DNA of 64,000 bases, taken from positions 310,001 through 374,000 of the forward strand of contig NZ_BMXN01000001.1 in the NCBI RefSeq assembly GCF_014651775.1. Direction: 5' to 3'. Each line of letters begins with the position of its first letter. Positions within the stretch are counted from its first letter, which is position 1. The stretch is from Vreelandella hamiltonii. Its GTDB lineage: Bacteria > Pseudomonadota > Gammaproteobacteria > Pseudomonadales > Halomonadaceae. The position numbers were made by a program, and so were the translations under genes. The notes beneath the pieces were generated by a model. The model saw only the letters and a list, made by a program, of their open reading frames with translations. It did no database searches and had not been told where the DNA came from. Positions 9,508 through 19,705 of the stretch are shown one piece after another.

Positions 9508-9520
9508 TTAGCAGAGCTTA
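9508..9520. promoter_or_regulatory. Candidate LysR operator (T-N11-A)
   Basis: TTAGCAGAGCTTA is a near-palindrome around AGC-AGA-GCT with the T-N11-A pattern of LysR-family operators. It lies between the divergent lysR (start 9481) and mmsA-like (start 9621) genes. Assignment is by position and pattern only. Confidence 0.4.
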
Positions 9521-9620
9521 TATCCGGGTTAAAAATTACTCAATTGCTTGGCCTGTGGCGCCGGGTAGTCTAGGGCAGATTCTCCTCATCACTTAAACGA
9601 TGTTTATAAAGGTAGCGACA

Positions 9621-11132
<1,512 letters not shown>

Positions 11133-11159
11133 CGCCCGCTCTTCACCGGAGTCACCCGC

Positions 11160-12851
11160 ATGTCCAACAATACAACTACCCCCATGGCGGCTCATGCCGC
11201 CATGCAATGCTTTGACTATATCGTGGTAGGCGCAGGCACTGCAGGGTGCCTGATGGCCAACCGACTGAGCGCCGACCCGAACAATCGGGTGCTGCTGATC
11301 GAAGCCGGTGGCCGAGACAACTACCACTGGATTCATATACCCGTCGGGTACCTGTATTGCATCAACAACCCGCGCACCGACTGGCTGTTTCGCACGGAGC
11401 CCGACCAGGGGTTGAACGGTCGCTCGCTGATCTACCCGCGCGGCAAGACCCTGGGCGGCTGCTCCAGTATCAACGGCATGATCTACATGCGCGGCCAGGC
11501 GCGGGATTACGACCACTGGGCGGAAGTGACCGGCAGCGATGCCTGGCGCTGGGAGAACTGCCTGCCGGACTTTATCAAACACGAAAACCACTACCGATTG
11601 GATAAAGGTAGCGACGGTGATGACACTCACCGCGCGTTTCATGGCCACGGCGGCGAGTGGCGGGTGGAGAAGCAGCGCCTGAAGTGGCAGGTGCTGGATG
11701 ACTTTGCCGAAGCCGCCGTTCAGGCCGGTATTCCTCGAACCGAGGACTTCAATCGAGGCAGTAACGAAGGCGTTGCCTATTTCGAAGTCAACCAGCGCGA
11801 CGGCTGGCGCTGGAACACGGCCAAGGCGTTCTTGCGCACGGCCTTGAAGCGGGACAACCTGACGCTGTGGCACTCCACCCCGGTGAATCGGCTCTGCTTC
11901 GAGCGTGATCAGGCCGTCCCCCGCTGCGAAGGAGTCGAAGTGGTGCGAGAAGGCAAGACTCTGCGCGTGCAGGCCAGCAAGGAAGTCGTGCTGTGTGCCG
12001 GCGCGATTGGCTCGCCCCACCTGCTGCAGTTATCGGGCATCGGTCCCGCCGAGCACCTTGCCGAGCATGACATCGAGGTCGTGAACGACCTGCCGGGGGT
12101 GGGCGAGAACCTGCAAGATCACCTCCAGATACGTTCGGTGTATCGTGTCAGCAATGCCAAAACGCTGAACGCCATGGCCAGCACGTTATGGGGCAAAGCC
12201 GGTATCGGATGGGAGTACCTCACGCGGCGCACGGGACCCATGAGCATGGCGCCGTCGCAGTTGGGCGCGTTCACGCGTAGTTCCGACGATCAGCCGTATC
12301 CCAATATTCAGTATCACGTGCAGCCGTTGAGTCTCGAAGCCTTTGGGCAGCCGCTGCACCCGTACCCTGCGATCACCGCCAGCGTGTGCAACTTGAACCC
12401 TACCAGCCGAGGCACCGTGCGCCTGAAAAGCGCCGACCCGCGCCAGGCACCGGCGATCGCGCCGAACTATCTGAGCACTCCCGAGGACCGCAAGGTGGCC
12501 GCCGATTCGCTGCGGGTGACGCGACGCATCGCCGAGCAGCCCGCCTTTGCCAGATACGCCCCGGAAGAGATCAAGCCGGGCGTGGAGTACCAGACCGACG
12601 AGGAGCTGGCCCGTTTGGCAGGGGATATTGGCACGACGATTTTCCATCCGGTCGGCACCACGCGAATGGGAAAAGACGACGACCCCATGGCCGTGGTGGA
12701 TGCGCAATTGCGGGTTCGCGGGGTGTCTGGACTGCGGGTGGCCGACGCGGGAGTGATGCCCACCATCACCAGTGGCAACACCAATTCGCCGACGCTGATG
12801 ATCGCCGAAAAGGCCGCCGGATGGATTTTGGAAGAAAATTCATTGCACTGA
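11160..12851 (+). CDS. GMC-family FAD alcohol/choline dehydrogenase-like oxidoreductase (DddA-like)
   Basis: FAD-dependent oxidation of an alcohol to an aldehyde. The 563-residue protein has the ADP-binding GAGTAGCLMANRL motif near residue 25, the GMC signature PRGKTLGGCSSINGM at ~residue 97, the second signature GAIGSPHLLQLSGIGP, and a C-terminal HPVGTTRMG plus SGNTNSPTLM segment with the active-site His/Asn pair. Choline dehydrogenases share this architecture, but no betaine aldehyde dehydrogenase or betI is present. Pairing with an MmsA-like enzyme recalls DddA-DddC of Halomonas, which take 3-hydroxypropionate to acetyl-CoA; the substrate is inferred from context only. Confidence 0.85.
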   Translation: MSNNTTTPMAAHAAMQCFDYIVVGAGTAGCLMANRLSADPNNRVLLIEAGGRDNYHWIHIPVGYLYCINNPRTDWLFRTEPDQGLNGRSLIYPRGKTLGGCSSINGMIYMRGQARDYDHWAEVTGSDAWRWENCLPDFIKHENHYRLDKGSDGDDTHRAFHGHGGEWRVEKQRLKWQVLDDFAEAAVQAGIPRTEDFNRGSNEGVAYFEVNQRDGWRWNTAKAFLRTALKRDNLTLWHSTPVNRLCFERDQAVPRCEGVEVVREGKTLRVQASKEVVLCAGAIGSPHLLQLSGIGPAEHLAEHDIEVVNDLPGVGENLQDHLQIRSVYRVSNAKTLNAMASTLWGKAGIGWEYLTRRTGPMSMAPSQLGAFTRSSDDQPYPNIQYHVQPLSLEAFGQPLHPYPAITASVCNLNPTSRGTVRLKSADPRQAPAIAPNYLSTPEDRKVAADSLRVTRRIAEQPAFARYAPEEIKPGVEYQTDEELARLAGDIGTTIFHPVGTTRMGKDDDPMAVVDAQLRVRGVSGLRVADAGVMPTITSGNTNSPTLMIAEKAAGWILEENSLH

Positions 12852-13041
12852 CATTTTTTTCCATCATAGTGTTGACGTGCAGCGTCGTTAAGCGCATGCT
12901 GCATGCAGTTGGTTAGCAAGTCGAACGTAGTCAGCAGTATCGAAACGCTCTCGCGTTGAGTCTGGTGAAAGTTTCTTGTTCTACCCACTGCAACTCGGGT
13001 ATTACCCGGCTCTTCATTAAGCTAAATCGAGGATTTCGATC
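12852..13041 (+). promoter_or_regulatory. Promoter and long 5' leader of the cold-shock gene
   Basis: A 190-bp non-coding stretch precedes the cold-shock gene. TTGACG at 12872-12877 could be a -35 element, but the matching -10 is poor. The leader holds a GCATGC-rich palindrome near 12893-12906. Long structured leaders are typical of cspA-type mRNAs, where they act as temperature-sensitive switches; that role is inferred. A GAGGA ribosome site lies eight bases before the start codon. Confidence 0.45.
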
Positions 13042-13245
13042 ATGGCAACTGGTACCGTTAAGTGGTTTAACGACACTAAAGGCTTCGGCTTCATTTCTCC
13101 GGACGACAATGGCGACGACCTGTTCGCGCACTTCTCCGAAATTCAAGCTGACGGCTTCAAAACTCTGCAAGACGGCCAGAAGGTTTCCTTCGACGTCACC
13201 CAGGGTAAAAAAGGCCTTCAGGCTTCCAACATCAAAGTTCTGTAA
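13042..13245 (+). CDS. Cold-shock protein, CspA family
   Basis: A 67-residue single cold-shock domain that binds single-stranded RNA and DNA and acts as an RNA chaperone. RNP-1 is KGFGFIS and RNP-2 is LFAHFSEI (Ala where CspA usually has Val). The length is exactly that of one domain with no extension. It is monocistronic, with a long leader before it and a strong terminator after it. Which paralogue it is cannot be told from sequence. Confidence 0.95.
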   Translation: MATGTVKWFNDTKGFGFISPDDNGDDLFAHFSEIQADGFKTLQDGQKVSFDVTQGKKGLQASNIKVL

Positions 13246-13289
13246 TCTGAACGAATGATGTTGTCAGGTGACCTACGGGTCAGCCTGTA

Positions 13290-13319
13290 AAAAAACCCCG
13301 CCTTCGTGCGGGGTTTTTT
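13290..13319 (+). terminator. Rho-independent terminator of the cold-shock gene
   Basis: CCCCGC (13296-13301) pairs with GCGGGG (13308-13313) around a CTTCGT loop. A-tract and T-tract flanks extend the stem by six A-U pairs and provide six terminal T. Confidence 0.95.
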
Positions 13320-13334
13320 GTTTGCCACGATTTT

Positions 13335-13358
13335 CACCTCACCTCACCTCACCTCACC
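13335..13358. repeat. Short tandem repeat of CACCT units
   Basis: Nearly five uninterrupted copies of the pentamer CACCT lie just beyond the cold-shock terminator, outside any gene. Such a tract can change copy number by slippage; no function is evident. Confidence 0.8.
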
Positions 13359-13393
13359 CCTCATGGATATATTCTATTTTGTTCTTACTGTGT

Positions 13394-13415
13394 TTCTAAA
13401 AATAACTTTTTAGAA
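13394..13415. promoter_or_regulatory. AT-rich perfect hairpin upstream of the second SLC13 gene
   Basis: TTCTAAAAA (13394-13402) and TTTTTAGAA (13407-13415) form a perfect 9-bp inverted repeat around TAAC, about 54 bp before the next start codon. It could be an operator or the edge of a promoter; it is too AT-rich to be a strong terminator. Confidence 0.4.
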
Positions 13416-13468
13416 TATTGGGCGGGCGGCACAATATCCCCAGGTTCGTTTATCAAGGATATGGGTTT

Positions 13469-15238
13469 ATGTCGCTGGATGCCTGGATTGCCGTTGGGGT
13501 GGTGCTGACGATTTTCCCCCTCATGGCGCTGTCGCGCCTGGGCCCCGATATCATTCTATTGGGAGCCGTGGTGGTATTGATGACCCTGGGGGTCATCGAC
13601 CCGCAGCAGGCGCTGGGAGGCTTCTCCAACAGCGGCCTGTTCACCGTGGCGTTCATGTACGTGCTGGTGGCCAGCATCCGTGAAACCGGCGGCATCGATT
13701 TGATCATTCGCTATGTGCTGGGCCGCCCGAGCACCGAGCGGGGCGCCCTGACCCGGCTGCTGCTGCCGGTGGCGTCGCTGAGCGGCTTTCTCAACAATAC
13801 CCCGGTGGTGGCCACCTATATCCCTGCGGTGATGAGCTGGAGCCGCCGTTTGAAGTTGTCTCCCCAGCGGCTGCTGATGCCGCTGAGCTTTGCCTCCATT
13901 CTGGGCGGGACCATCACGCTGATCGGTACCAGCACCAATCTGGTGGTGCATGGGCTGCTGGTGGAGCGCTACCCGGAGCTGGCCATGGGGCTGTTCGACC
14001 TGGCCTGGGTCGGTTTGCCGGTGGCTCTGGCCGGGCTTGCGTACCTGATCGTGCTGGCCCCGCGCATCCTGCCTGCCCGTAAAGATGTCGCCAATGCCTT
14101 TGCCAACCCGAGGGAATTTACCATCGAGATGGAGGTGGACCCCACTGGTGTGCTGGTGAACCGCACCGTGGAGGAGGCGGGGCTGCGGCATCTTCAGGAG
14201 CTGTTTCTGGTCGAGATCGAGCGTGACGGTAACGTGGTCAGCGTGGTGGGGCCGGGCGAGCAGCTCAAGGGCGGTGACCGGCTGGTGTTCGTGGGCACTT
14301 CGGCGGCGGCCGTGGAGCTGCAGCAGATCCGGGGGCTGATTCCCTCCCGGGATGGCGCTTCCAGCCTGGAGAAGGAGTTCAAGGAACGACGTTTGGTAGA
14401 AGCCGTGGTCTCCAGTCAGTGCCAGTTCATTGGCCAGCGCATTCGCGACGGACGTTTTCGAACTCTGTACGGGGCGGCGGTGCTGGCGATTTGCCGCGGC
14501 GGTGAGCGGGTGACCGGCAACCTCGGGCAGGTACGTCTGCAGCCAGCGGACGTGCTGCTGCTCGAGGCTCGCCCGCCGTTCATCGAGCGCCATCGCCAGT
14601 CCAAGGATTTCCTGCTGATCAGTGAACTCAACGGTGCGGCCAGGCCGGTGCATGAAAAGGCGCCGCTGGCTTGGGCGATCCTGCTGGGGGCGGTGATGCT
14701 GGCGACCTTTGGCGTGCTCAGCATGCTCAATGCTGCCATGCTGGGCGCTGCTATGGTGCTGCTGACCGGTTGCTGCACGGTAGGCGCGGCCAAACGGGGT
14801 CTGGATACTCAGGTTCTGCTGACCATTGCGGCCTCGTTCGGCGTGGGGGCTGCGCTGCAAACCTCTGGAGCAGCCGACGTGATGGCGGGCGGTATTCTCT
14901 CTCTGGTGGCAGGTAATCCCTGGCTACTGCTGTTGGGCACCTACTGCGTGGTGGCGCTGCTCACCGAGATGGTGACCAATAACGCGGCGGCGGTGATCAT
15001 CTTTCCGGTGGTGATGGCGGCGGCCGAGAGCCTGGGCGTCAATCCCATGCCCTACGTGGTGGCCGTCATGTTTGCTGCGTCGGCCAGTTTCCTGACCCCC
15101 ATTGGCTACCAGACCAATCTGATGGTGCATGGCCCAGGGGGGTATCGGCTGGGGGACTTTCTGCGCGTAGGAGGTGGATTGAACCTGCTGACCGGGGCCA
15201 TTGCGGTGACGTTGATTCCGTGGGTGTGGCCGTTTTAA
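13469..15238 (+). CDS. SLC13 family permease with two TrkA-C domains
   Basis: Inner-membrane anion permease of the SLC13/ArsB-like superfamily. The 589-residue product has two membrane halves flanking a soluble middle portion (roughly residues 205-395) with two TrkA-C-like regulatory domains, recognisable by [17 protein letters not shown]. The membrane halves have [15 protein letters not shown] and [15 protein letters not shown], the paired family motifs, plus [10 protein letters not shown] and [10 protein letters not shown] loops. ATG 13469 is chosen because AAGGAT precedes it by eight bases; an upstream in-frame start at 13418 has no ribosome site. Substrate (sulfate, carboxylate or other anion) cannot be decided. 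Confidence 0.88.
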   Translation: MSLDAWIAVGVVLTIFPLMALSRLGPDIILLGAVVVLMTLGVIDPQQALGGFSNSGLFTVAFMYVLVASIRETGGIDLIIRYVLGRPSTERGALTRLLLPVASLSGFLNNTPVVATYIPAVMSWSRRLKLSPQRLLMPLSFASILGGTITLIGTSTNLVVHGLLVERYPELAMGLFDLAWVGLPVALAGLAYLIVLAPRILPARKDVANAFANPREFTIEMEVDPTGVLVNRTVEEAGLRHLQELFLVEIERDGNVVSVVGPGEQLKGGDRLVFVGTSAAAVELQQIRGLIPSRDGASSLEKEFKERRLVEAVVSSQCQFIGQRIRDGRFRTLYGAAVLAICRGGERVTGNLGQVRLQPADVLLLEARPPFIERHRQSKDFLLISELNGAARPVHEKAPLAWAILLGAVMLATFGVLSMLNAAMLGAAMVLLTGCCTVGAAKRGLDTQVLLTIAASFGVGAALQTSGAADVMAGGILSLVAGNPWLLLLGTYCVVALLTEMVTNNAAAVIIFPVVMAAAESLGVNPMPYVVAVMFAASASFLTPIGYQTNLMVHGPGGYRLGDFLRVGGGLNLLTGAIAVTLIPWVWPF

Positions 15239-15310
15239 GCGGGGAAGGACTCGCCCAACGCGTCGCTTTACGCTAGGGTGGCGCTTTTGACAGCCACCAA
15301 GGAATGCGAC

Positions 15311-15976
15311 ATGACAGCTCCAGGCGAACTGATTATCGAGCCGCAACATGGTCAACCCGCCGATGCGTGCGTGTTCATCATTCATGGACTCGGTGCCGAC
15401 GGGCACGATTTCGAGCCGCTGGTGCCTGCGCTGGCCTTGCCGGAAAGCGCCCATGTGCGCTTCATCATGCCCCATGCGCCGCGCCTGCCGGTGACCATCA
15501 ATGGGGGCATGGTGATGCCTGCCTGGTATGACATTCTGGCCATGGACCTGGGGCGCCGGGTCGACGAAGTGCAGCTGAAAACCTCCGCCGCGCGCATTCA
15601 GGCGCTGATTCAGGAGCAGATCGACCAAGGCATCGATAGCCAGCGCATCATCGTGGCAGGGTTCTCTCAGGGCGGCGCGGTGGCTTATCAGGCGGCTCTC
15701 TCGTTCCCCCAGCCGCTGGGCGGGTTGCTGGCGATGTCGACCTACTTTGCCACCGCCGACAGCATTGAACTTGCCGAGGCCAACCGCCATATCCCCCTTG
15801 AGGTGCATCATGGTAACTTTGACCCCATCGTGCCGGAAACGCTTGGCCGCTCTGGCGCCGAGCGCCTCAAGGCGCTCGGTTACTCGGTGAACTATCGTCA
15901 ATATCCCATGGCCCACGCGCTCTGCCCGCAGCAGGTCAACGATATCGGCAGGTGGTTGAGCGAACGGCTCGCGTAG
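15311..15976 (+). CDS. Alpha/beta-hydrolase carboxylesterase (phospholipase/carboxylesterase family)
   Basis: Cytosolic serine esterase of the acyl-protein thioesterase/carboxylesterase family. The 221-residue product has HGLGADGHDF as oxyanion-loop motif, the nucleophile elbow GFSQGG, an Asp in HHGNFDPIVP and the catalytic His in PMAHAL, giving a complete Ser-Asp-His triad. Start 15311 is supported by AAGGAA eight bases upstream; a GTG at 15278 is in frame but lacks a site. Length matches the family. Natural substrate unknown. Confidence 0.9.
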   Translation: MTAPGELIIEPQHGQPADACVFIIHGLGADGHDFEPLVPALALPESAHVRFIMPHAPRLPVTINGGMVMPAWYDILAMDLGRRVDEVQLKTSAARIQALIQEQIDQGIDSQRIIVAGFSQGGAVAYQAALSFPQPLGGLLAMSTYFATADSIELAEANRHIPLEVHHGNFDPIVPETLGRSGAERLKALGYSVNYRQYPMAHALCPQQVNDIGRWLSERLA

Positions 15977-16026
15977 TACGGCCTCCTTTTTCGCTGGCCA
16001 ATGCACAGGATAGGCGGAGGCACTTC

Positions 16027-16716
16027 ATGATGTCGGTGGATATATTGGAAGCTGGGCTGGCGCTTTGCTTGGTGGCAGTGGCGCTTGCCTGCCTGTTGGA
16101 CCGCCATCTGCGGCGGACCTGTCGGTTGTTTTTGCTGTTCACGCTGCTGATGAGCCTGGCCTGGTGGCAGTGGCAGGCGCCCTGGTTGGGGCTGATGGAG
16201 CTGGTGCTGGGTGGCGCGCTCACCGGCGGCAGCTTCTTCTATGCCCTGAAGGCATTTTCCTCGGCTCACCCGGAGGCTGCCCACTACGACCGAGTGCAGC
16301 ACGGGGCCGGGCATGTCATCAGCCGTGGGCTGCTGGCGCTGGCGTGGAGCGTGATGATCGGCGCCGCGCTGCGCTACCTCTTGCCCGACATGGCCTACTC
16401 GTTGAGCGAACACCCCTTGATGCTGGCGGCGGTCGTCATGGTCTCGGCGGCCATGGGGGCTTTTGCACTGCATCGACATTGGCTGCGTCGGCTGATGGCC
16501 TTCAATGTGCTGGGGTCGGGTGTGTTTCTGCTGTTGGCAGGCATGGTGGGCCCCTTGCCCAATGCCCAGGCGCTGATTGGCGTGGGCTTGCTGATTGCCT
16601 GGCTGGGCACCCTGCTGGGCGTGCTGTTGATACGACATCTGCTGCAGCTGGAAGGGGGGTCGGCCCTGGTCGATGAGCAGCCAGCCCCCCTGGCCCCCCG
16701 TGAGGCTTCACAATGA
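16027..16716 (+). CDS. Fused MbhD(DUF4040)-NuoK/MrpC-like membrane subunit
   Basis: First gene of a complex I/Mrp-type operon. The 229-residue protein is almost entirely membrane helices. The N-terminal ~80 residues match the MbhD/DUF4040 pattern, ending in LVLGGALTGGSFFYALK. The C-terminal ~90 residues look like NuoK/MrpC: three helices with LMAFNVLGSGVFLLLAG and a proline-poor ALIGVGLLIAWLG segment. In Mrp antiporters these are parts of MrpA/MrpB and MrpC, so this is probably a fusion. GGAGG six bases before 16027 sets the start; 16030 is equally possible. Stop and next start overlap. Confidence 0.65.
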   Translation: MMSVDILEAGLALCLVAVALACLLDRHLRRTCRLFLLFTLLMSLAWWQWQAPWLGLMELVLGGALTGGSFFYALKAFSSAHPEAAHYDRVQHGAGHVISRGLLALAWSVMIGAALRYLLPDMAYSLSEHPLMLAAVVMVSAAMGAFALHRHWLRRLMAFNVLGSGVFLLLAGMVGPLPNAQALIGVGLLIAWLGTLLGVLLIRHLLQLEGGSALVDEQPAPLAPREASQ

Positions 16717-18203
16717 GCTGGCGTTTTGGCTTGCATGACAGCACTTTCGAGCCGTTGTGGTCGACCCACTGGGCGCTGCTGGTCGTTCTGCTGCTACCTA
16801 CCCTGATAGGCCTGCTGGGGGCCTGGTTGCGTCCCGCGCGCATGGTGCCCGTCCTGCTGGCCTGTACGCCGGTGCTGGTAGCAGGCCTGTGGATGGTCAT
16901 GGATGCCCAGCAGGCGGGCGTGTTGCGCTGGCAATGGCAGCTGGCAGGGGTGGATCTGGCGCTGCGCTTCAGTGGCGTGAGCGGCTTCATGCTGCTGATA
17001 ACCCAGTGGGTCGCGTTGGCTGCTGCGCTGTATACCCCTGGGCACTTGGCGCTTTCCCAGCCTGGCCCCCAGGGGCGCTGGCTGTGGCCGCTCATGGGCG
17101 TTTTGGTGAGCGCGCTGTCGTTGATCTGGATGGCGGCCGATTTGCTGACCCTCTACGCCGCTTTGGAGCTGATGGGGCTGGCCGCCGTCGGCATGCTGCT
17201 GCTGTCGGGCAAGGGCAGTGCGCTCAAGGCCGGTATGCGCTACCTGCTGCTGGCGTTGGTGGGGTCGTTGGCGTTCCTGCTGGGCATTGCTCTGCTGCTG
17301 GGGTACTGGGGGGAACTGACGCTGATGGGCCTGGCCCAAGTCGTCGAGCCAGGCCCGGTGAGCTGGGTCGCGGCGGCACTGATGGGCGCGGGGCTGGCGC
17401 TGAAGGCTGCACTGTTTCCGCTGCATGGCTGGCTGACCCCGGTGCACGAAAACGCCTGGACGCCAGTGAGCGCCCTGCACGCGGCGCTGGTCATCAAGGC
17501 CTCGCTGTTCATTCTGCTGATGGTGTGGAGCGTGCTGCTGCCCGATACCTGGCTGGCCCCGCAGCTGGTGGGCTGGCTGGGAATGGCGGCCATCCTGTGG
17601 GGCGGGCTGGTGGCATGGCGGGCAGTATCGCTGAAAACCCTGATCGCCTCGTCCACGGTGGGCCAGCTGGGCTATTTGATGGTGGCATTTCCGCTACTGC
17701 TGGGGCCGCAAGCCTCGCCACTGCCCCAGGCGCTGGCCTGGGAGGGTTTCTGGCTACAGCTGATGGGGCACTCGCTGGCCAAGGCGGCGATGTTTCTGGC
17801 GGCCGGCAATCTGCTGCTGGCCACCGGCAAGAGTGCTCTGCAAGCGCTGGCGGGCACCAGCCGCCGACTGCCGCTCTCACTGCTGACTTTCGGCATCGCC
17901 TCCATCACGCTGATGGGCCTGCCACCCAGCAGCGGTTTCACGGCCAAGTGGCTGCTGCTGCAGGCCATGGTGCTCACTCAGCAGTGGCTTGCCGTTGCAG
18001 CATTACTGGCGGGAACGCTGCTGACCGCGGCCTACGTGTTCAGGGTCTTCCGCTACTCGTTCGATGAAACCGCACCGCGCCATGACTACCAGCCGTTGGC
18101 GCCGGGCATGGATGCGGTGGCACTGGCGCTTGCCCTGGCCGCGCTGCTGCTGGGTCTGTTGGCCCACTTGCCGTTGGCCCTGCTACAAGGAGGTGGCGCA
18201 TGA
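16713..18203 (+). CDS. NuoN/MrpD-like proton-conducting membrane subunit (first of three)
   Basis: A 496-residue antiporter-type subunit of the NuoL/M/N family with about 14 helices. Key residues of the family are present: helix-5 Glu at position 152 (LYAALELMGL), helix-7 Lys at 231 in ALKAALFPLHGWL with His 238, and a Lys in GFTAKWLLLQA near the C-terminal half-channel. These charges carry protons or Na+ through the membrane in relatives. It overlaps its neighbours by four bases on both sides, so the operon is translationally coupled. It is assigned NuoN/MrpD-like, not to a named orthologue. Confidence 0.82.
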   Translation: MSWRFGLHDSTFEPLWSTHWALLVVLLLPTLIGLLGAWLRPARMVPVLLACTPVLVAGLWMVMDAQQAGVLRWQWQLAGVDLALRFSGVSGFMLLITQWVALAAALYTPGHLALSQPGPQGRWLWPLMGVLVSALSLIWMAADLLTLYAALELMGLAAVGMLLLSGKGSALKAGMRYLLLALVGSLAFLLGIALLLGYWGELTLMGLAQVVEPGPVSWVAAALMGAGLALKAALFPLHGWLTPVHENAWTPVSALHAALVIKASLFILLMVWSVLLPDTWLAPQLVGWLGMAAILWGGLVAWRAVSLKTLIASSTVGQLGYLMVAFPLLLGPQASPLPQALAWEGFWLQLMGHSLAKAAMFLAAGNLLLATGKSALQALAGTSRRLPLSLLTFGIASITLMGLPPSSGFTAKWLLLQAMVLTQQWLAVAALLAGTLLTAAYVFRVFRYSFDETAPRHDYQPLAPGMDAVALALALAALLLGLLAHLPLALLQGGGA

Positions 18204-19705
18204 ACGCAGCCTGGTTACCGCTGACCACACTGGCGACGTCCATGCTGGCCGCCGTGGCCATTTTTGCGCTACCCGAAGAGGCGCGGCGCTGGCGTACCGG
18301 CATCAATCTGCTGGCGGCGGTCAGCAAGCTCGTGCTGGTCGTGCTGATGGTCGGGCGCGTGGCGGAAGGCTACGAGGACACCTTCAGCTTCCAGATTGTC
18401 GAGGGCGTCGATTTCGTACTGCGCGCCGATGCGCTGGGCGTGATGTTTGCTGGCCTCTCATCGCTGCTCTGGTTGTGCACCACGGTGTATGCCATTGGCT
18501 ACCTGGAGCATGCGGCCAACCGCAAGCGCTTCTTTGGCTTTTTCAGCCTCTGCGTGGCCAGCACGCTGGGCATTGCGCTCTCCGGCAACCTGTTTACCTT
18601 CCTGATTTTTTACGAAATGCTGACGCTGTCGACCTACCCGCTGGTAGTGCATTCGGGCACGGCCAAGGCGCTGGCGGCAGGGCGCGTGTATTTGCGTTAC
18701 ACCCTGACCGGCGGGGTCGTGCTGCTATTGGGGGTCGTGCTGCTGTATAGCCTGACAGGCGACCACTCCTTTGCCTCCGAGCGGGGACTGTCGCCTTACC
18801 TGGCCGACCACCGTGGCCTGCTGACGCTGATCTTTGCGCTGCTGGTCGGCGGCCTGGCGGTCAAGGCGGCCATGGTGCCGCTGCATGGCTGGCTGCCCAG
18901 AGCCATGGTGGCGCCTGCTCCGGTGAGTGCGCTGTTGCATGCCGTGGCGGTGGTCAAGGCGGGGGCCTTCGGCATTCTCCGCGTGATCTATGACCTCTAC
19001 GGGATCGAGCTGAGCGTCGAACTGGGGGTGACCACGGCCTTGGCCATCGCGGCCTCCATCACCATCATCTACGGCTCGCTGAGGGCCATCGCTCAGCAGG
19101 AACTCAAGCCACGGCTGGCCTTCTCGACCATCAGTCAGGTGTCGTATGTGATTCTGGGGGTCAGCCTGTTTGGGCCTTTCGGCACCATCGGTGCGCTCGC
19201 CCATCTGCTCCACCAGGGGCTGATGAAGGTCACGCTGTTTTTCTGCGCGGGCAACTACGCCGAAGAGCTGGGAATTCATCGCATCGATGAGATGGACGGT
19301 GCTGGCAAACGCATGCCGCTGACCAGTCTGGCCTTTACCGTGGGGGCGCTGGGCATGATCGGGCTGCCGCCCATCGCGGGGTTCATCACCAAGTGGTACC
19401 TGGGCATTGGCGCCATTCAGGCCGAGATGTATTGGGTGGTGGCGGTGCTGGTAGCCAGCAGCACGCTGAACGCCATTTACTTTCTGCCTATCCTGCATCG
19501 GCTCTGGTTCCGGCAGGGGCCCGATCACGGGGTGGGTGCGTGGCCCAGCGAGCAGCGTCTGGGGCGCCTGGAAACCCATGGCTGGCTGTTGTGGCCAGCC
19601 GTGTTTACCGCGCTGGCCAGCCTGGGGGCCGGGCTGCTGGCAGGCTTGCCGTTTAGCCCTCTGGACTGGGCAACGCGGGTGGCGGTAGGGGAGTATCTAC
19701 CATGA
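18200..19705 (+). CDS. MrpD/NuoM-like proton-conducting membrane subunit (second of three)
   Basis: A 501-residue NuoL/M/N-family subunit with all expected functional charges: helix-5 Glu 139 (IFYEMLTLSTYP), helix-7 Lys 222 and His 229 (AVKAAMVPLHGWL), the HAVAVVKAG helix and GFITKWYLG. It is the most Mrp/Mbh-like of the three paralogues (LSTYPLVVHSG is typical of MrpD and hydrogenase antiporter modules). It is joined to both neighbours by ATGA overlaps. No hydrogenase or NADH-oxidising subunit genes are nearby, so it probably acts in a cation/proton antiporter or ion-gradient complex in the inner membrane. Confidence 0.85.
   Translation: MNAAWLPLTTLATSMLAAVAIFALPEEARRWRTGINLLAAVSKLVLVVLMVGRVAEGYEDTFSFQIVEGVDFVLRADALGVMFAGLSSLLWLCTTVYAIGYLEHAANRKRFFGFFSLCVASTLGIALSGNLFTFLIFYEMLTLSTYPLVVHSGTAKALAAGRVYLRYTLTGGVVLLLGVVLLYSLTGDHSFASERGLSPYLADHRGLLTLIFALLVGGLAVKAAMVPLHGWLPRAMVAPAPVSALLHAVAVVKAGAFGILRVIYDLYGIELSVELGVTTALAIAASITIIYGSLRAIAQQELKPRLAFSTISQVSYVILGVSLFGPFGTIGALAHLLHQGLMKVTLFFCAGNYAEELGIHRIDEMDGAGKRMPLTSLAFTVGALGMIGLPPIAGFITKWYLGIGAIQAEMYWVVAVLVASSTLNAIYFLPILHRLWFRQGPDHGVGAWPSEQRLGRLETHGWLLWPAVFTALASLGAGLLAGLPFSPLDWATRVAVGEYLP

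Noticed and set aside
13335-13358. Tandem CACCT units considered as a CRISPR or iteron array
   Set aside because: Five-base units without spacers; a simple slippage repeat.
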